64,000 bases of DNA from NCBI GenBank assembly GCA_963842235.1, contig CAWJFT010000001.1, positions 434,001 to 498,000 of the forward strand, in the 5' to 3' direction. Below the pieces are notes generated by a model. That model was given only the letters and a program-made list of their open reading frames with translations. It did not search any database and was not told the origin of the DNA. The number at the start of each line of letters is the position of its first letter. The stretch's first letter is position 1. This DNA comes from JACDAN01 sp963842235. GTDB taxonomy: Bacteria; Actinomycetota; Thermoleophilia; Gaiellales; Gaiellaceae. Shown here in pieces: positions 15,274 to 23,005 of this stretch. A program made the position numbers and the translations under genes.

Positions 15274-15540
15274 TTCTGTGCGGGGACTCGCCGTCGGTCC
15301 CCGTTGGTCTCGGTTCGTGGCTGATTGCGGGTTCACGCCGACTTGGCCTCGCCGGCGGTTGCCACCGCTTGCCGCCCGTGCGTTCCACGAACGTTCCAGG
15401 ATGACGTCCCGACCACGACCGCCGCTGCGCCGAGCACCACCGTCGGCTGATGCGGGAGGCGGGCGTCACTGAGAAGACTCGACGGCCGTACCCGGGTCGC
15501 CCGGCATCTCGCGCCACAATTCCAAGCGGAAAGCAGACCA

Positions 15541-16485
15541 CTAGGCGGGCGAGAACACGAACGAGCTGCCGCCGAGCAAGCCTCCGTATCTGTTCGCGGA
15601 GAAGGTGCCGAGGCCGGGCCAGACGTACCACCGGTAAACGCCACGATGCAGCCGGTAGCGGTGTCCGTGGTAGACCCACGAGCGCGGCACTTGGAAGTGG
15701 GTCGTCGCAGGCCACGCGCTGAAGATCTTCTTGCCGCGCACGAGCTGGACGTTGTAGTACTGGGCGCGCTTGACCGGCGTCCACCTGAGGACCGGCGCAC
15801 GCGAGACGCGTTCGCCCGGCATCGGCGCGAAGAGCGTCCCCGGCGCGGCGACAGTGAGCGTCTTAGCGGCGCGGTTGCCTGCTTGGTCGATCGCCGTGAC
15901 GGTGTAGCGGTAGCGCGTGTGGACCTTGACCCGGGTGTCGCGGAAGCTCGCCCTGGTCCCGCTGTAGACGAGCCCGGACTTGCCGCCGCCGGCGTTCGAC
16001 GTCCGCATGACCTGAACGAGCTGCGTATCCGACGAGGCGACCCAGCTGAGATCGAGCCGGCGGGAGCCCGCCCGGACAGCGAGCTTCGACAGCGTCGGCG
16101 GCGTCTTGTCGAGCTTGATCGTCTTGCTGAGGGACATCGTCGTCGACCGATCGAGGCTCGTCGCCGTGCATGTAAACGTCGTTCCAGGCGTATCCGCGGT
16201 GAGCGTCGTGTTCGAGCAGCCGGTCGACGAATAGAGGGGCCCGCTGAACGACCAGTTGAGCGTGACGTTGCTGACATACCAGCCGTTCTGGCCGAGCGTC
16301 CCGTACACGCTCAGGTTGACGAGCGGCGCGTCGCCCGTCGCGCCCGGTGCGAGCGCCAGCATTGCGACCGCGGCGGCAGCCACGACGACGCGGCGGCCGA
16401 CGAACGTCCGCGCTCCGGCGAAACCTCGTTTGAACCCGGCCCTTCCCCCGTACCGCGGCAACTCCGGGATCGGAATTCGCCGCAT
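15541..16485 (-). CDS. Secreted Ig/fibronectin-III-like repeat protein
   Basis: 314 residues from ATG 16485, with GGAAGGGGG upstream. A basic N-region precedes the signal core VVVAAAAVAMLALAPGATG. The mature protein has an Ig-like region (NVTLNWSFSGPLYSSTGCSN, with a Cys pair and DTPGTTFTCTAT), a linker KTIKLDKTPPTLS typical between bacterial surface Ig/Fn3 domains, an Fn3-like domain (LDLSWVASSDTQLVQVMRTS ... YRYTVTAIDQAGN) and a third beta-rich domain (APVLRWTPVKRAQYYNVQL) with a Tyr/Trp-rich end. Probably extracellular or wall-associated. It has its own promoter at 16527-16555. Confidence 0.8.
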   Translation of the reverse strand: MRRIPIPELPRYGGRAGFKRGFAGARTFVGRRVVVAAAAVAMLALAPGATGDAPLVNLSVYGTLGQNGWYVSNVTLNWSFSGPLYSSTGCSNTTLTADTPGTTFTCTATSLDRSTTMSLSKTIKLDKTPPTLSKLAVRAGSRRLDLSWVASSDTQLVQVMRTSNAGGGKSGLVYSGTRASFRDTRVKVHTRYRYTVTAIDQAGNRAAKTLTVAAPGTLFAPMPGERVSRAPVLRWTPVKRAQYYNVQLVRGKKIFSAWPATTHFQVPRSWVYHGHRYRLHRGVYRWYVWPGLGTFSANRYGGLLGGSSFVFSPA

Positions 16486-16526
16486 CGACGCCCCCTTCCG
16501 TCCCTCGTCGCGTCTAACGCGATTCG

Positions 16527-16555
16527 ACGCTACTACGCCCTTTCTAGCGTGTCAA
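16527..16555 (-). promoter_or_regulatory. Sigma-70-like promoter of the Ig/Fn3-like gene
   Basis: On the minus strand, TTGACA (16555-16550) and TAGCGT (16532-16527) are separated by 17 bp. The -10 box is about 40 bases before the start at 16485. Confidence 0.6.
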
Positions 16556-16713
16556 TTTGGTGACCTAGGTTGCGGTAGTTGCGGTTCGGTAGTCGCTTTG
16601 GCGCCGTCGCGGGCCGTCTTGTGACCCTGTCGCAAACCCTCAAGACCCTCGCGTGACCGTGTTGTAAGGGTCGCGAGTGGTGTTGTGGTGCACCCCCCAC
16701 ACGCCAGGCTGAG

Positions 16714-16788
16714 GCTCGCCGGCCAAGATCGGTAGGCCCGCGGCAAATTGGGGTCTCTGCCGATGCCGTTCAGCGCGGTCGTCCTACC
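16714..16788 (+). repeat. Upstream element, copy 1
   Basis: It begins GCTCGCCGGCCAAGATCGGT, contains CAAATTGGGG and GCCGATGCC, and ends with CCTACC complementary to the internal GGTAGG. A second copy with the same order of motifs lies at 17087-17165. Each copy precedes a rightward gene by 20-40 bp. Confidence 0.65.
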
Positions 16789-16809
16789 TTGCAACGTGAC
16801 CGCCCACCC

Positions 16810-17022
16810 ATGGAGGAGGCCGTGGACGAGACGTTCCGCATGCTGGGCCGAGAGGACGAGCTCGACCTCGAGCGTGAAGCCCACAGGCGCGCTCTCGCGG
16901 CCGCCGTGCAAGCGGACCATCGTGCTACCACAGCTGGTCTCGAACCGCAGCGGCGAAAGCGGGCGAAGCGACGAAGGTGGACGTGGCACGTGCCTGATCG
17001 GCTCGTTTCGTTGTTTCGCTGA
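16810..17022 (+). CDS. Small charged hypothetical protein
   Basis: 70 residues from ATG 16810. The N-terminal half is acidic-helical (MEEAVDETFRMLGREDELDL), and the rest is strongly basic (QRRKRAKRRRWTWHVPDRLV). No signal or membrane segment. It lies directly downstream of the first copy of the 16.7/17.1-kb upstream element, which is the main argument that it is expressed. The second copy precedes the DUF4242 gene, so both may answer to one regulator, possibly the LAL protein encoded downstream. Function unknown. Confidence 0.45.
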   Translation: MEEAVDETFRMLGREDELDLEREAHRRALAAAVQADHRATTAGLEPQRRKRAKRRRWTWHVPDRLVSLFR

Positions 17023-17086
17023 GAGGAACTGCGTTGGCCCAAGTGCCGCCTACGGCGGAGGCGAGCGTCAAGGCGGTTCGTCTGGA

Positions 17087-17165
17087 GCTCGCCGGCCAAG
17101 ATAGGTAGCGCCGCGCGACAAACTGGGCGCCGGTGCCGATGCGCTCCGGCCAGCCCGGACCTACC
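17087..17165 (+). repeat. Upstream element, copy 2
   Basis: It shares with 16714-16788 the run GCTCGCCGGCCAAGAT, then GGTAG, CAAA-TGGG, GCCGATGC and a closing CCTACC. It lies about 40 bp before the DUF4242 gene. The GGTAGG/CCTACC ends could pair in RNA or flank a protein-binding site. Confidence 0.65.
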
Positions 17166-17206
17166 GTCTCTCCCGCGGGCAAGTCGCCGACGAAGGGAGG
17201 ACGCAG

Positions 17207-17518
17207 ATGGCGCGTTACGTCGTAGAACGAACCTTTCCGGACGGGTTGCGGGTCCCGGCCGGAGCGGAGGGCTCGGCCCACTGCCTGGCGATCGTCGAGC
17301 GGAACGCGTACGACGGCGTCACGTGGGTTCACTCGTATGTCAGCGACGACGGTCAAAGGACGTTCTGCGTCTACGACGCTCCGAGCCCAGAGGCAATTCG
17401 GAAGACGGCGAAGTACAACGCTCTTCCGGTCGACCGGATCACACAGGTCCGCGTCCTCGACCCGTACTTCTACGGCGGCGCTGGACCCGAGCAAGAGGAC
17501 GCAGGAACGAGATCATGA
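17207..17518 (+). CDS. DUF4242 domain protein (SCO4226-like)
   Basis: 103 residues from ATG 17207, with GGGAGGA upstream. The sequence MARYVVERTFPDGL and the later VTWVHSYVSDDGQRTFCVYD and APSPEAIRKTAKYNALPVDR match DUF4242 proteins, small ferredoxin-like folds; SCO4226 of Streptomyces, as I recall, binds nickel. The end contains the usual ITQVRVLDPYF. The stop overlaps the start of the peroxidase gene as ATGA, so the two are translationally coupled. A metal- or stress-linked role beside the peroxidase is inferred. Confidence 0.85.
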   Translation: MARYVVERTFPDGLRVPAGAEGSAHCLAIVERNAYDGVTWVHSYVSDDGQRTFCVYDAPSPEAIRKTAKYNALPVDRITQVRVLDPYFYGGAGPEQEDAGTRS

Positions 17519-19110
17519 GCCCAACGGGTGACCAGACGACGAGCTGGCGTTATGGCCGGCGCGGCTTTCTGAAGCGCCTGGGACTGGGGGCCGGCGCGGT
17601 CGCCGTGGGCGGCGGTATCTCGGGGTCGCTCGCCGGGCCGATGACCGCCGCGCCGGCACAGAGCCGCTTCGCCTTGACCGGCTCGCAGCACTTCGGGCGG
17701 ATCTTCCGGAGGTTGGAGCCGTTTGCGCCGGCCAGCAGAGGCGTCACCAGGTCGCTCCTGGCGCTGGGGGCCCTCGGTGGGCCGCTCGACGCGGCGGACC
17801 AGCTCAGCGCGGGGCCGGTGCTGCTGATCACCGACCCGAGGCTGAGCGTGAACAACCCCGACAACCCGACCCACACCGCGGGCACGACCTTCTTCGGACA
17901 GTTCGTCGATCACGACATCACCTTCGACACGAGCTCGACGCTCGGCATTCCGACCGAGCCTTTGACGTCGCCGAACGGTCGGACACCCTCACTTGATCTC
18001 GATTCGGTCTACGGCGGCGGTCCGGCCGGGAGCCCGGCCCTTTATGACACGAGCAACGATCCAGCGAAGCTGTTGATCGATACCGGCGGTATTTTCGAGG
18101 ACCTTCCGCGGCTGGTCGACGGCACGGCGATCATCGGCGACCCACGCAACGACGAGCACATGGTCATCGCGGGGCTGCAGTGCGCGTTCATCCTCTTCCA
18201 CAACAAGGCGGTCGACTACGTGCGTGAGAAGGGCGCCGATACCTGGCAGCACGCGTTCGCGCAGGCGCGGCGGTTAACGACCTGGCACTACCAGTGGCTC
18301 GTGCTTCACGAGTTCCTGCCGCTCGTGGCCGGCCAGGCGATGGTCGACGACGTGATGACGCATGGCCGCCGCTTCTACACGGTCGGGGTGGGCGAAGCGT
18401 TTATGCCGGTGGAGTTCGCCGGGGCCTGCTACCGCTTCGGCCACAGCATGATTCGCCCCTCCTATCGCGCGAATCTCAAGGGCGACCACGGCGACCCGTT
18501 CTTCGGCTTCATTTTCGATCCAGGGCAGAACGGTGCGTCCCACGATCCGACGGATCTACGAGGTGGCTTCCGCGCGCCGCGCCGCTTCATCGGCTGGCAG
18601 ACCTTCTTCGACTTCGGCGACGGGCAAGTGAAACGGAACAAGCGGATCGACACGCGCATCTCCACGCCGTTGTTCACGCTGCCGCTCGGCGCGATCGCCA
18701 GCCACGACCAGCCGACCGTGCTGCCGCAGCGCACTTTGCTCCGCCACCTGACCTGGAGCCTCCCCTCGGGCCAGTCGATCGCGGCCGCGATGGGCATCGA
18801 CCCGATCCGCAAGCAAGACCTGCGTGAGCTCAAGCCGTACGGCTTCGACAAGCGCACCCCGCTCTGGTACTACGCGCTCAAGGAGGCCCAGTTGCTCGTA
18901 GACGGTCTGCACCTCGGGCCCGTCGCCGGTCGGATAGTTGCCGAGGTCCTGATCGGGCTCCTTCAGGCGGACCCGAACAGCTACCTCGTCGCCCAGCCCA
19001 CCTGGCGGCCGACGTTCGGCTCGGCGGGGACGTTCACGATGACCGATTTCCTCATCTTCGCCGGCGTCGACCCGGCCACCCGCCACGTCCAGCAGCCGAC
19101 GCACGCCTGA
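17515..19110 (+). CDS. Tat-exported animal-type haem peroxidase family protein
   Basis: 531 residues from ATG 17515. Residues 15-50 form a twin-arginine signal (GRRGFLKRLGLGAGAVAVGG). The catalytic domain shows GTTFFGQFVDHDITFDTSST, the distal-histidine 'GQFxDHD' motif of the peroxidase-cyclooxygenase (animal haem peroxidase) superfamily, and EFAGACYRFGHSMIRPSYR, whose His is the likely proximal haem ligand. RNDEHMVIAGLQCAFILFHN is the usual helix before it. Such proteins oxidise substrates with peroxide outside the cytoplasm. The gene is coupled to DUF4242 and lies on the putative island. Substrate unknown. Confidence 0.88.
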   Translation: MSPTGDQTTSWRYGRRGFLKRLGLGAGAVAVGGGISGSLAGPMTAAPAQSRFALTGSQHFGRIFRRLEPFAPASRGVTRSLLALGALGGPLDAADQLSAGPVLLITDPRLSVNNPDNPTHTAGTTFFGQFVDHDITFDTSSTLGIPTEPLTSPNGRTPSLDLDSVYGGGPAGSPALYDTSNDPAKLLIDTGGIFEDLPRLVDGTAIIGDPRNDEHMVIAGLQCAFILFHNKAVDYVREKGADTWQHAFAQARRLTTWHYQWLVLHEFLPLVAGQAMVDDVMTHGRRFYTVGVGEAFMPVEFAGACYRFGHSMIRPSYRANLKGDHGDPFFGFIFDPGQNGASHDPTDLRGGFRAPRRFIGWQTFFDFGDGQVKRNKRIDTRISTPLFTLPLGAIASHDQPTVLPQRTLLRHLTWSLPSGQSIAAAMGIDPIRKQDLRELKPYGFDKRTPLWYYALKEAQLLVDGLHLGPVAGRIVAEVLIGLLQADPNSYLVAQPTWRPTFGSAGTFTMTDFLIFAGVDPATRHVQQPTHA

Positions 19111-19239
19111 CAGCGATCCCCGATCTGCGAGGTCTTCGAAGAGGGGTGCTGCCTGGTCAGGCTCAGAGCAAAACTTGTCTCTGCGCCCCACCCCGTGCAC
19201 GATTGCCGTAGAACGATCCAGGATGTCGAGGAGGCAGTG

Positions 19240-21861
19240 GTGGACTCGCTGGTCGCAGTAGGTAGTGGACTCGTCGAGCGGGAGCGCGAACTTGCCTCCC
19301 TGGCCGAGGCACTCGCCCGTGTGAGGGAAGGCTCCGGGGGCCGGGTTGTGCTCGTCTCCGGCGAGGCGGGCATCGGCAAGACCGCGCTGATTCGGCGACA
19401 TTGTGATGACTACGGGAAGGACGCCCGTGTTCTCTGGGGCGCGTGCGAGCCACTGCTTACGGCAAGCCCCCTCGAGCCGTTCGTCCAATTCGCCCCGTCG
19501 TGCGGCCGAGAGCTCCAGGAACTTCTCGAACGTGGCACGACTCCGCATGAGGTCACGCTGGCCCTGATGCGGGACTTGCGCCGAAAAGCGCCGTCGATCC
19601 TCGTCCTCGAGGACGTGCACTGGGCCGACGACGCAACGCTAGACGTGCTTCGGTTGCTCGGCCGGCGCCACAGCACCGTGCCAGTACTCGTCGTAGCGAG
19701 CTATCGCGACACCGAGCTCGGGCGGTTCCATCCGCTCCGGCGTGCGCTCGGCGAGCTTGGATCGAGCGAGTCGATTCAGCGGCTCCACCTTGCGCCGCTC
19801 TCGCTCGAGGCTGTGCATGCGCTGGCAGCGTCGACCTTTGTCGACGTCGAAGACCTCTACCGCAAGACGGGAGGCAACCCGTTCTTCGTCACAGAGGCAG
19901 TCGCCGCCGGCGAAGAGATCCCGACCACAGTCCGCGACGCCGTCCTTGCGCACGCAGCCCTGTTGACGGAGACGGCCTGGACGCTGTTGGAGGCAGTCGC
20001 CGTGTCGCCTGCGCAAGCAGAGTTGTGGCTGCTCGAGGCGATCGTCCCGCACGAGCTCGCGAGTCTCGAGGAGTGCCTCGAGGCAGGGATGCTCACGGCT
20101 GACCGTGGCGCAGTCCGGTTCCGCCACGAACTCGCGCGGTTGGCCATAGAAGAGGCGAGCGCTCCTGATCGCGTCGTCGTCCTGCATCGGGCCGCTCTGC
20201 GCGCTCTCGAGGCCAGCCCGATCGCTGCCGGCAATGCAGCACGACTCGCGCACCATGCCGAGGCTGCGGCTGATATGGACGCTGTGCTGCGATACGCGCC
20301 TGCCGCAGCTGCCCGCGCGGCATCGGTCGGCGCCCATCGCGAAGCTGCCGCTCAGTACGAGCGGGCGCTCCGCTTCGCGACCGCGATTCCGCCGGAGCAC
20401 TGCGCACGTCTGTGGGAGCGCCGCTCGTACGAGTGCTTTCTCACGACGCAGGACGAGCAGGCGAGTATCGCGTCCGAGCAGGCGATCGCCAAGTATCGGG
20501 AGCTCGGTGACCGGAGAAAGGAGGCCGACGCGCTCCGCTGGCTCGCCCGCGTACAGCTCAACATGGGGCGTGCGCCGGAGGCGGTTCGCATCGCCGAAGA
20601 GGCCGTGTCACTGCTGAAGCAGCTTCCGCCCGGGCACGAGCTTGGCATGGCGTACTCCGCGCTCGCAGGCATCACGCTGTTCTCGGAGGACCCGGAGCAG
20701 ACGGTTGGCTGGGCGGCAAGGGCGATCGAGGTGGCGAAGCGCCTCGACGACGGCGAGGTTCACGTCAGCGCTCTCGGCAGCTTGGGCGCGTCGGAGGCAC
20801 TTCGTGGCTCGGCCGAGGGCCGGCGGAAGCTCGAGCGGATGTTTGCGCTTGCCACCGAGCGCGGTTTGGACGATCAGATCGGCCGCGCCTACGTCTTTCT
20901 CAGTATGGCGGCCTGCCGTGAGCGATCGCTGGACAGGATGGCGGGCCATGTCTTGCCAGGTCTCGCCTTCTGCGAAGAGCGCGACCTCCTCGTCTGGGCA
21001 CGCATGTTGCTCGCGACGAAGAGCTGGCTCGAGCTCGAGCGAGGAGCTTGGGATCAGGCGGCAGAGACGACGTCGCTCGTCCTCTCCCAGCGGTGCACGC
21101 TCTCGACGCTGCAGGCCCGGATCGTGCTGGGGCTGCTGCGCGCACGCCGAGGCGACCCGAACCCATGGACACCGCTCGCCGAGGCCGACCGCGTCGCGCA
21201 AGGGATGGCGCAGCTCTGGTGGACGGCGCAGGTCGCGGCGGCGAAAGCTGAGGCGGCTTGGCTCGAGGGCCGGCCGGAGGAGGTCGGGTCGGCAACAGAG
21301 GACGCCTTTGCACTCGCCCTCCGATACCGCTCGCCGTGGCCGATCGGGGAGTTGGCCAGTTGGCGGCGGCGTGCGGGAATCGAGGAGGAAGTGCCTGAAC
21401 GCCTCGCAGAGCCGTTCGCGCTTCAGCTCACCGGCCATTGGGCTCGCGCCTCCGAAGCATGGAGGAAGGCGGGCTGCCCATACGAGGCGGCACTTGCGCT
21501 CGCCGACGCGGACGAGGAGGGAGCGCTTCGACAAGCGCTCGAGGAATTCCAGGCGCTCGGCGCGCAACCGGCCGCGGCGATCGTTGCCCGCCGGCTCCGC
21601 GAACGCGGCGCGCGCGGGCTGCCCCGCGGACCGCGTCCTGCCACGCGGCAAAATCCCGCGGGTCTGACGCGGCGCGAGCTTGAAGTGCTCGCACTGGTTG
21701 CCGGCGGCCTGCGCAACGCCGACATCGCTGCACGTCTGGTGCTCTCCGAGCGCACCGTCGACCACCATGTCAGCGCGATCCTCCGCAAGTTGGGCGTCCG
21801 CACGCGCGCCCAGGCGAGCGCAACGGCAGTCCGTCTCGGGGTCGCCGGGAAAGAGACATAG
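19240..21861 (+). CDS. LAL-type LuxR-family regulator with AAA ATPase domain
   Basis: About 873 residues. GTG 19240 is chosen because GAGGAGG lies just upstream; in-frame GTGs at 19237 and 19195 are alternatives. The N-terminal ATPase has Walker A VVLVSGEAGIGKTALIRRH and Walker B PSILVLEDVHWADDATLDVL. The middle 500 residues are helical TPR-like repeats. The C-terminus is a GerE helix-turn-helix (LTRRELEVLALVAGGLRNAD ... ERTVDHHVSAILRKLGV). Proteins of this MalT/LAL build sense a ligand through the repeats and activate nearby genes. It is the last intact gene of the island; the duplicated upstream elements at 16.7 and 17.1 kb are candidate targets. Confidence 0.88.
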   Translation: MDSLVAVGSGLVERERELASLAEALARVREGSGGRVVLVSGEAGIGKTALIRRHCDDYGKDARVLWGACEPLLTASPLEPFVQFAPSCGRELQELLERGTTPHEVTLALMRDLRRKAPSILVLEDVHWADDATLDVLRLLGRRHSTVPVLVVASYRDTELGRFHPLRRALGELGSSESIQRLHLAPLSLEAVHALAASTFVDVEDLYRKTGGNPFFVTEAVAAGEEIPTTVRDAVLAHAALLTETAWTLLEAVAVSPAQAELWLLEAIVPHELASLEECLEAGMLTADRGAVRFRHELARLAIEEASAPDRVVVLHRAALRALEASPIAAGNAARLAHHAEAAADMDAVLRYAPAAAARAASVGAHREAAAQYERALRFATAIPPEHCARLWERRSYECFLTTQDEQASIASEQAIAKYRELGDRRKEADALRWLARVQLNMGRAPEAVRIAEEAVSLLKQLPPGHELGMAYSALAGITLFSEDPEQTVGWAARAIEVAKRLDDGEVHVSALGSLGASEALRGSAEGRRKLERMFALATERGLDDQIGRAYVFLSMAACRERSLDRMAGHVLPGLAFCEERDLLVWARMLLATKSWLELERGAWDQAAETTSLVLSQRCTLSTLQARIVLGLLRARRGDPNPWTPLAEADRVAQGMAQLWWTAQVAAAKAEAAWLEGRPEEVGSATEDAFALALRYRSPWPIGELASWRRRAGIEEEVPERLAEPFALQLTGHWARASEAWRKAGCPYEAALALADADEEGALRQALEEFQALGAQPAAAIVARRLRERGARGLPRGPRPATRQNPAGLTRRELEVLALVAGGLRNADIAARLVLSERTVDHHVSAILRKLGVRTRAQASATAVRLGVAGKET

Positions 21862-21908
21862 GGCTGGAGGAACACGTTGGGCCGGAAGGATCGTCATAGA
21901 CTTTGCGC

Positions 21909-22080
21909 GTGGACGCACGACAGGAGCGCGCCGCGCGAAACGAGGCGATGTACCGGGCCGTCAACCGGCCACGAGGTCCCACTCCGGTTTTGCGTGCCCC
22001 GCACGTCGAAGGCGCATCGGCCTCTCGCTTGGCGAGGTGAGAGGGACGGCTAGCGAGCCTCGGCAGCGGTCTGAGCGCCT
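21909..22080 (+). pseudogene. Decayed small gene of the SEYEAVR-type family
   Basis: GTG 21909 follows TAGACT by six bases and begins MDARQERAARNEAMYRAVNR, like the start of small actinobacterial proteins. The next recognisable part, GFACPARRRRIGLSLGE (about 21986-22036), lies in another frame and resembles their Cys-containing LSLGEYEAVR region. The middle and end are missing or scrambled. A second partial relative is at 6301-6510. The remnant borders the tRNA-Ala gene at the edge of the island. Confidence 0.4.
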
Positions 22081-22201
22081 CGGCGTCGGCGTCGGCGTCA
22101 TCCGAATGAGGTCGCCGAATCGCACCTCGCACGCCACATCGCCGGTGCGGCGGCGTTCCATCCACCGTTCCGCAGCCGCCTTCGGACCCTTAGCGGAGAA
22201 T

Positions 22202-22232
22202 CCGAAACGACCCGAATTGCGGGCAGTTTCGG
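22202..22232 (-). terminator. Nested hairpin downstream of tRNA-Ala
   Basis: CCGAAAC/GTTTCGG outer arms with CCCG/CGGG inner arms, three bases past the tRNA 3' end on the minus strand. It could end tRNA transcription. It differs from the terminator at 15206-15221 that follows the tRNA fragment. Confidence 0.55.
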
Positions 22233-22235
22233 TAG

Positions 22236-22308
22236 TGGAGCGTACCGGGATCGAACCGGTGACCTCCGGCTTGCAAAGCCGGCGCTCTCCCAGCTGAGCT
22301 AACGCCCC
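22236..22308 (-). tRNA. tRNA-Ala (anticodon UGC)
   Basis: The 73-base minus-strand cloverleaf starts GGGGCGTTAGCTCAGCTGGG. It has a seven-pair acceptor stem (GGGGCGT with ACGCTCC), D-arm GCTCAGCTGGGAGAGC, anticodon stem-loop CCGGCTTTGCAAGCCGG with TGC at the anticodon position, and T-arm CCGGTTCGATCCCGG with discriminator A. CCA is not encoded. Its 3' 42 bases are repeated at 15232-15273, which marks it as the attachment site of the adjacent island. Confidence 0.97.
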
Positions 22309-22349
22309 GAGTCGAGAAACAGTGTAGAGGCGCTCTCGTCGCCCGCTCA

Positions 22350-22378
22350 GCGAAGGAGCGCTCTGTGCGCTCCTTCGC
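22350..22378 (-). terminator. Hairpin terminator after the 22391-22633 gene
   Basis: A perfect 12-bp stem GCGAAGGAGCGC / GCGCTCCTTCGC with a five-base loop, 12 bases past the minus-strand stop at 22391. Confidence 0.75.
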
Positions 22379-22390
22379 GTGCCCGTGTGT

Positions 22391-22633
22391 CTATGCAGCC
22401 CGGTCGATGCGTTCCTCGAGGCGTGCGCGCCGGATGATCTCGTCCCGGTCGCCAAAGCGGGCGCGTGCCCGTGCCTCGCGGTGCTCGTCCCAGAGCGCGG
22501 CAATGCGATCGTCGAGCTCACGGAGCTCGGCGGCGAGGACGACGTCGTGTCCTTCCGACAGACGGTGCAAGAGCTCGGCGCGCTCCTCGCTGGCGCGCTC
22601 GATCTCCGTACGGATGTCTTGCAATGTGCTCAC
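22391..22633 (-). CDS. Small helical protein (DUF2630-like)
   Basis: 80 residues from GTG 22633. Almost entirely helical and charged: VSTLQDIRTEIERASEERAE, LLHRLSEGHDVVLAAELREL, DDRIAALWDEHREARARARF. The pattern of a short helical hairpin with an LxxLDxxIxxLWDxxR core resembles DUF2630 proteins of actinobacteria, whose function is unknown. It is separated by 40 bp from the metallopeptidase gene upstream on the same strand and ends in a strong hairpin. Confidence 0.65.
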   Translation of the reverse strand: MSTLQDIRTEIERASEERAELLHRLSEGHDVVLAAELRELDDRIAALWDEHREARARARFGDRDEIIRRARLEERIDRAA

Positions 22634-22673
22634 GCCTATGTAAACGAGGGCGCCGCGAGCGCCATTCCCTGGC

Positions 22674-22994
22674 TTAGCCGTAGCCGAGATCGTCAATCTG
22701 GTCCTCGTCCAGCCCGAAGAAATGACCGACTTCGTGGAGCACGGTGATGCGGATCTCGCGCTCCAGCTCGTCGTGATCCGGGAACGCACGCTCGAGCGGA
22801 CGGCGGTAGATGACGATGCGGTCGGGAAGCGCGCCGGCGTGATCGAGCCCCGGCCCGAGCCCGTCGTACCAGCCGAAGAGGTCGGGCTCGTCCGGGCTCT
22901 CGTCCTCGACGACGACGGCGACGTTCTCGAGCGCCGTAGCGAGCTCGGGAGGCAGGCCTTCGAGCGCGGCGCGGACATGGTCCTCGAAGTCCAT
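22674..22994 (-). CDS. Minimal zincin metallopeptidase family protein
   Basis: 106 residues from ATG 22994. The motif RITVLHEVGHFFGLDEDQID near the C-terminus is an HExxH-type zinc site (HEVGH) followed by a downstream Asp, as in the small pfam06262/DUF1025 metallopeptidases. The segment DRIVIYRRPLERAF upstream is the edge beta-strand region of this family. Length is typical (about 110-130). TAGGTC lies eight bases before the ATG, consistent with a leaderless mRNA. Natural substrate unknown. Confidence 0.88.
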   Translation of the reverse strand: MDFEDHVRAALEGLPPELATALENVAVVVEDESPDEPDLFGWYDGLGPGLDHAGALPDRIVIYRRPLERAFPDHDELEREIRITVLHEVGHFFGLDEDQIDDLGYG

Positions 22995-23005
22995 GGTCGA
23001 GCGAC

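Larger units (their letters stand above)
15231..22277. mobile_element. Putative tRNA-Ala-integrated genomic island remnant (about 7 kb)
   Basis: The segment is bounded by 43-bp direct repeats of the tRNA-Ala 3' part, one being the intact tRNA at the right edge and the other a fragment followed by a tRNA-type terminator. Cargo: secreted Ig/Fn3-like protein, small protein, DUF4242, haem peroxidase, LAL-type LuxR regulator and a decayed small gene. No integrase or excisionase was recognised inside, so if this was an element it has lost its recombination genes or was mobilised in trans. The stretches 15274-15540 and 14971-15205 hold no gene that I can support. Confidence 0.5.

Noticed and set aside
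15274..15540. Possible integrase C-terminus next to the tRNA fragment
   Set aside because: I looked for the Arg-His-x-x-His / Tyr region of tyrosine recombinases in all frames and did not find it; the frames are Arg/Pro/Ser-rich noise.
16552..16989. A 145-codon minus-strand frame
   Set aside because: Overlaps the duplicated upstream element and the small gene at 16810; composition is shadow-like and there is no ribosome binding site.
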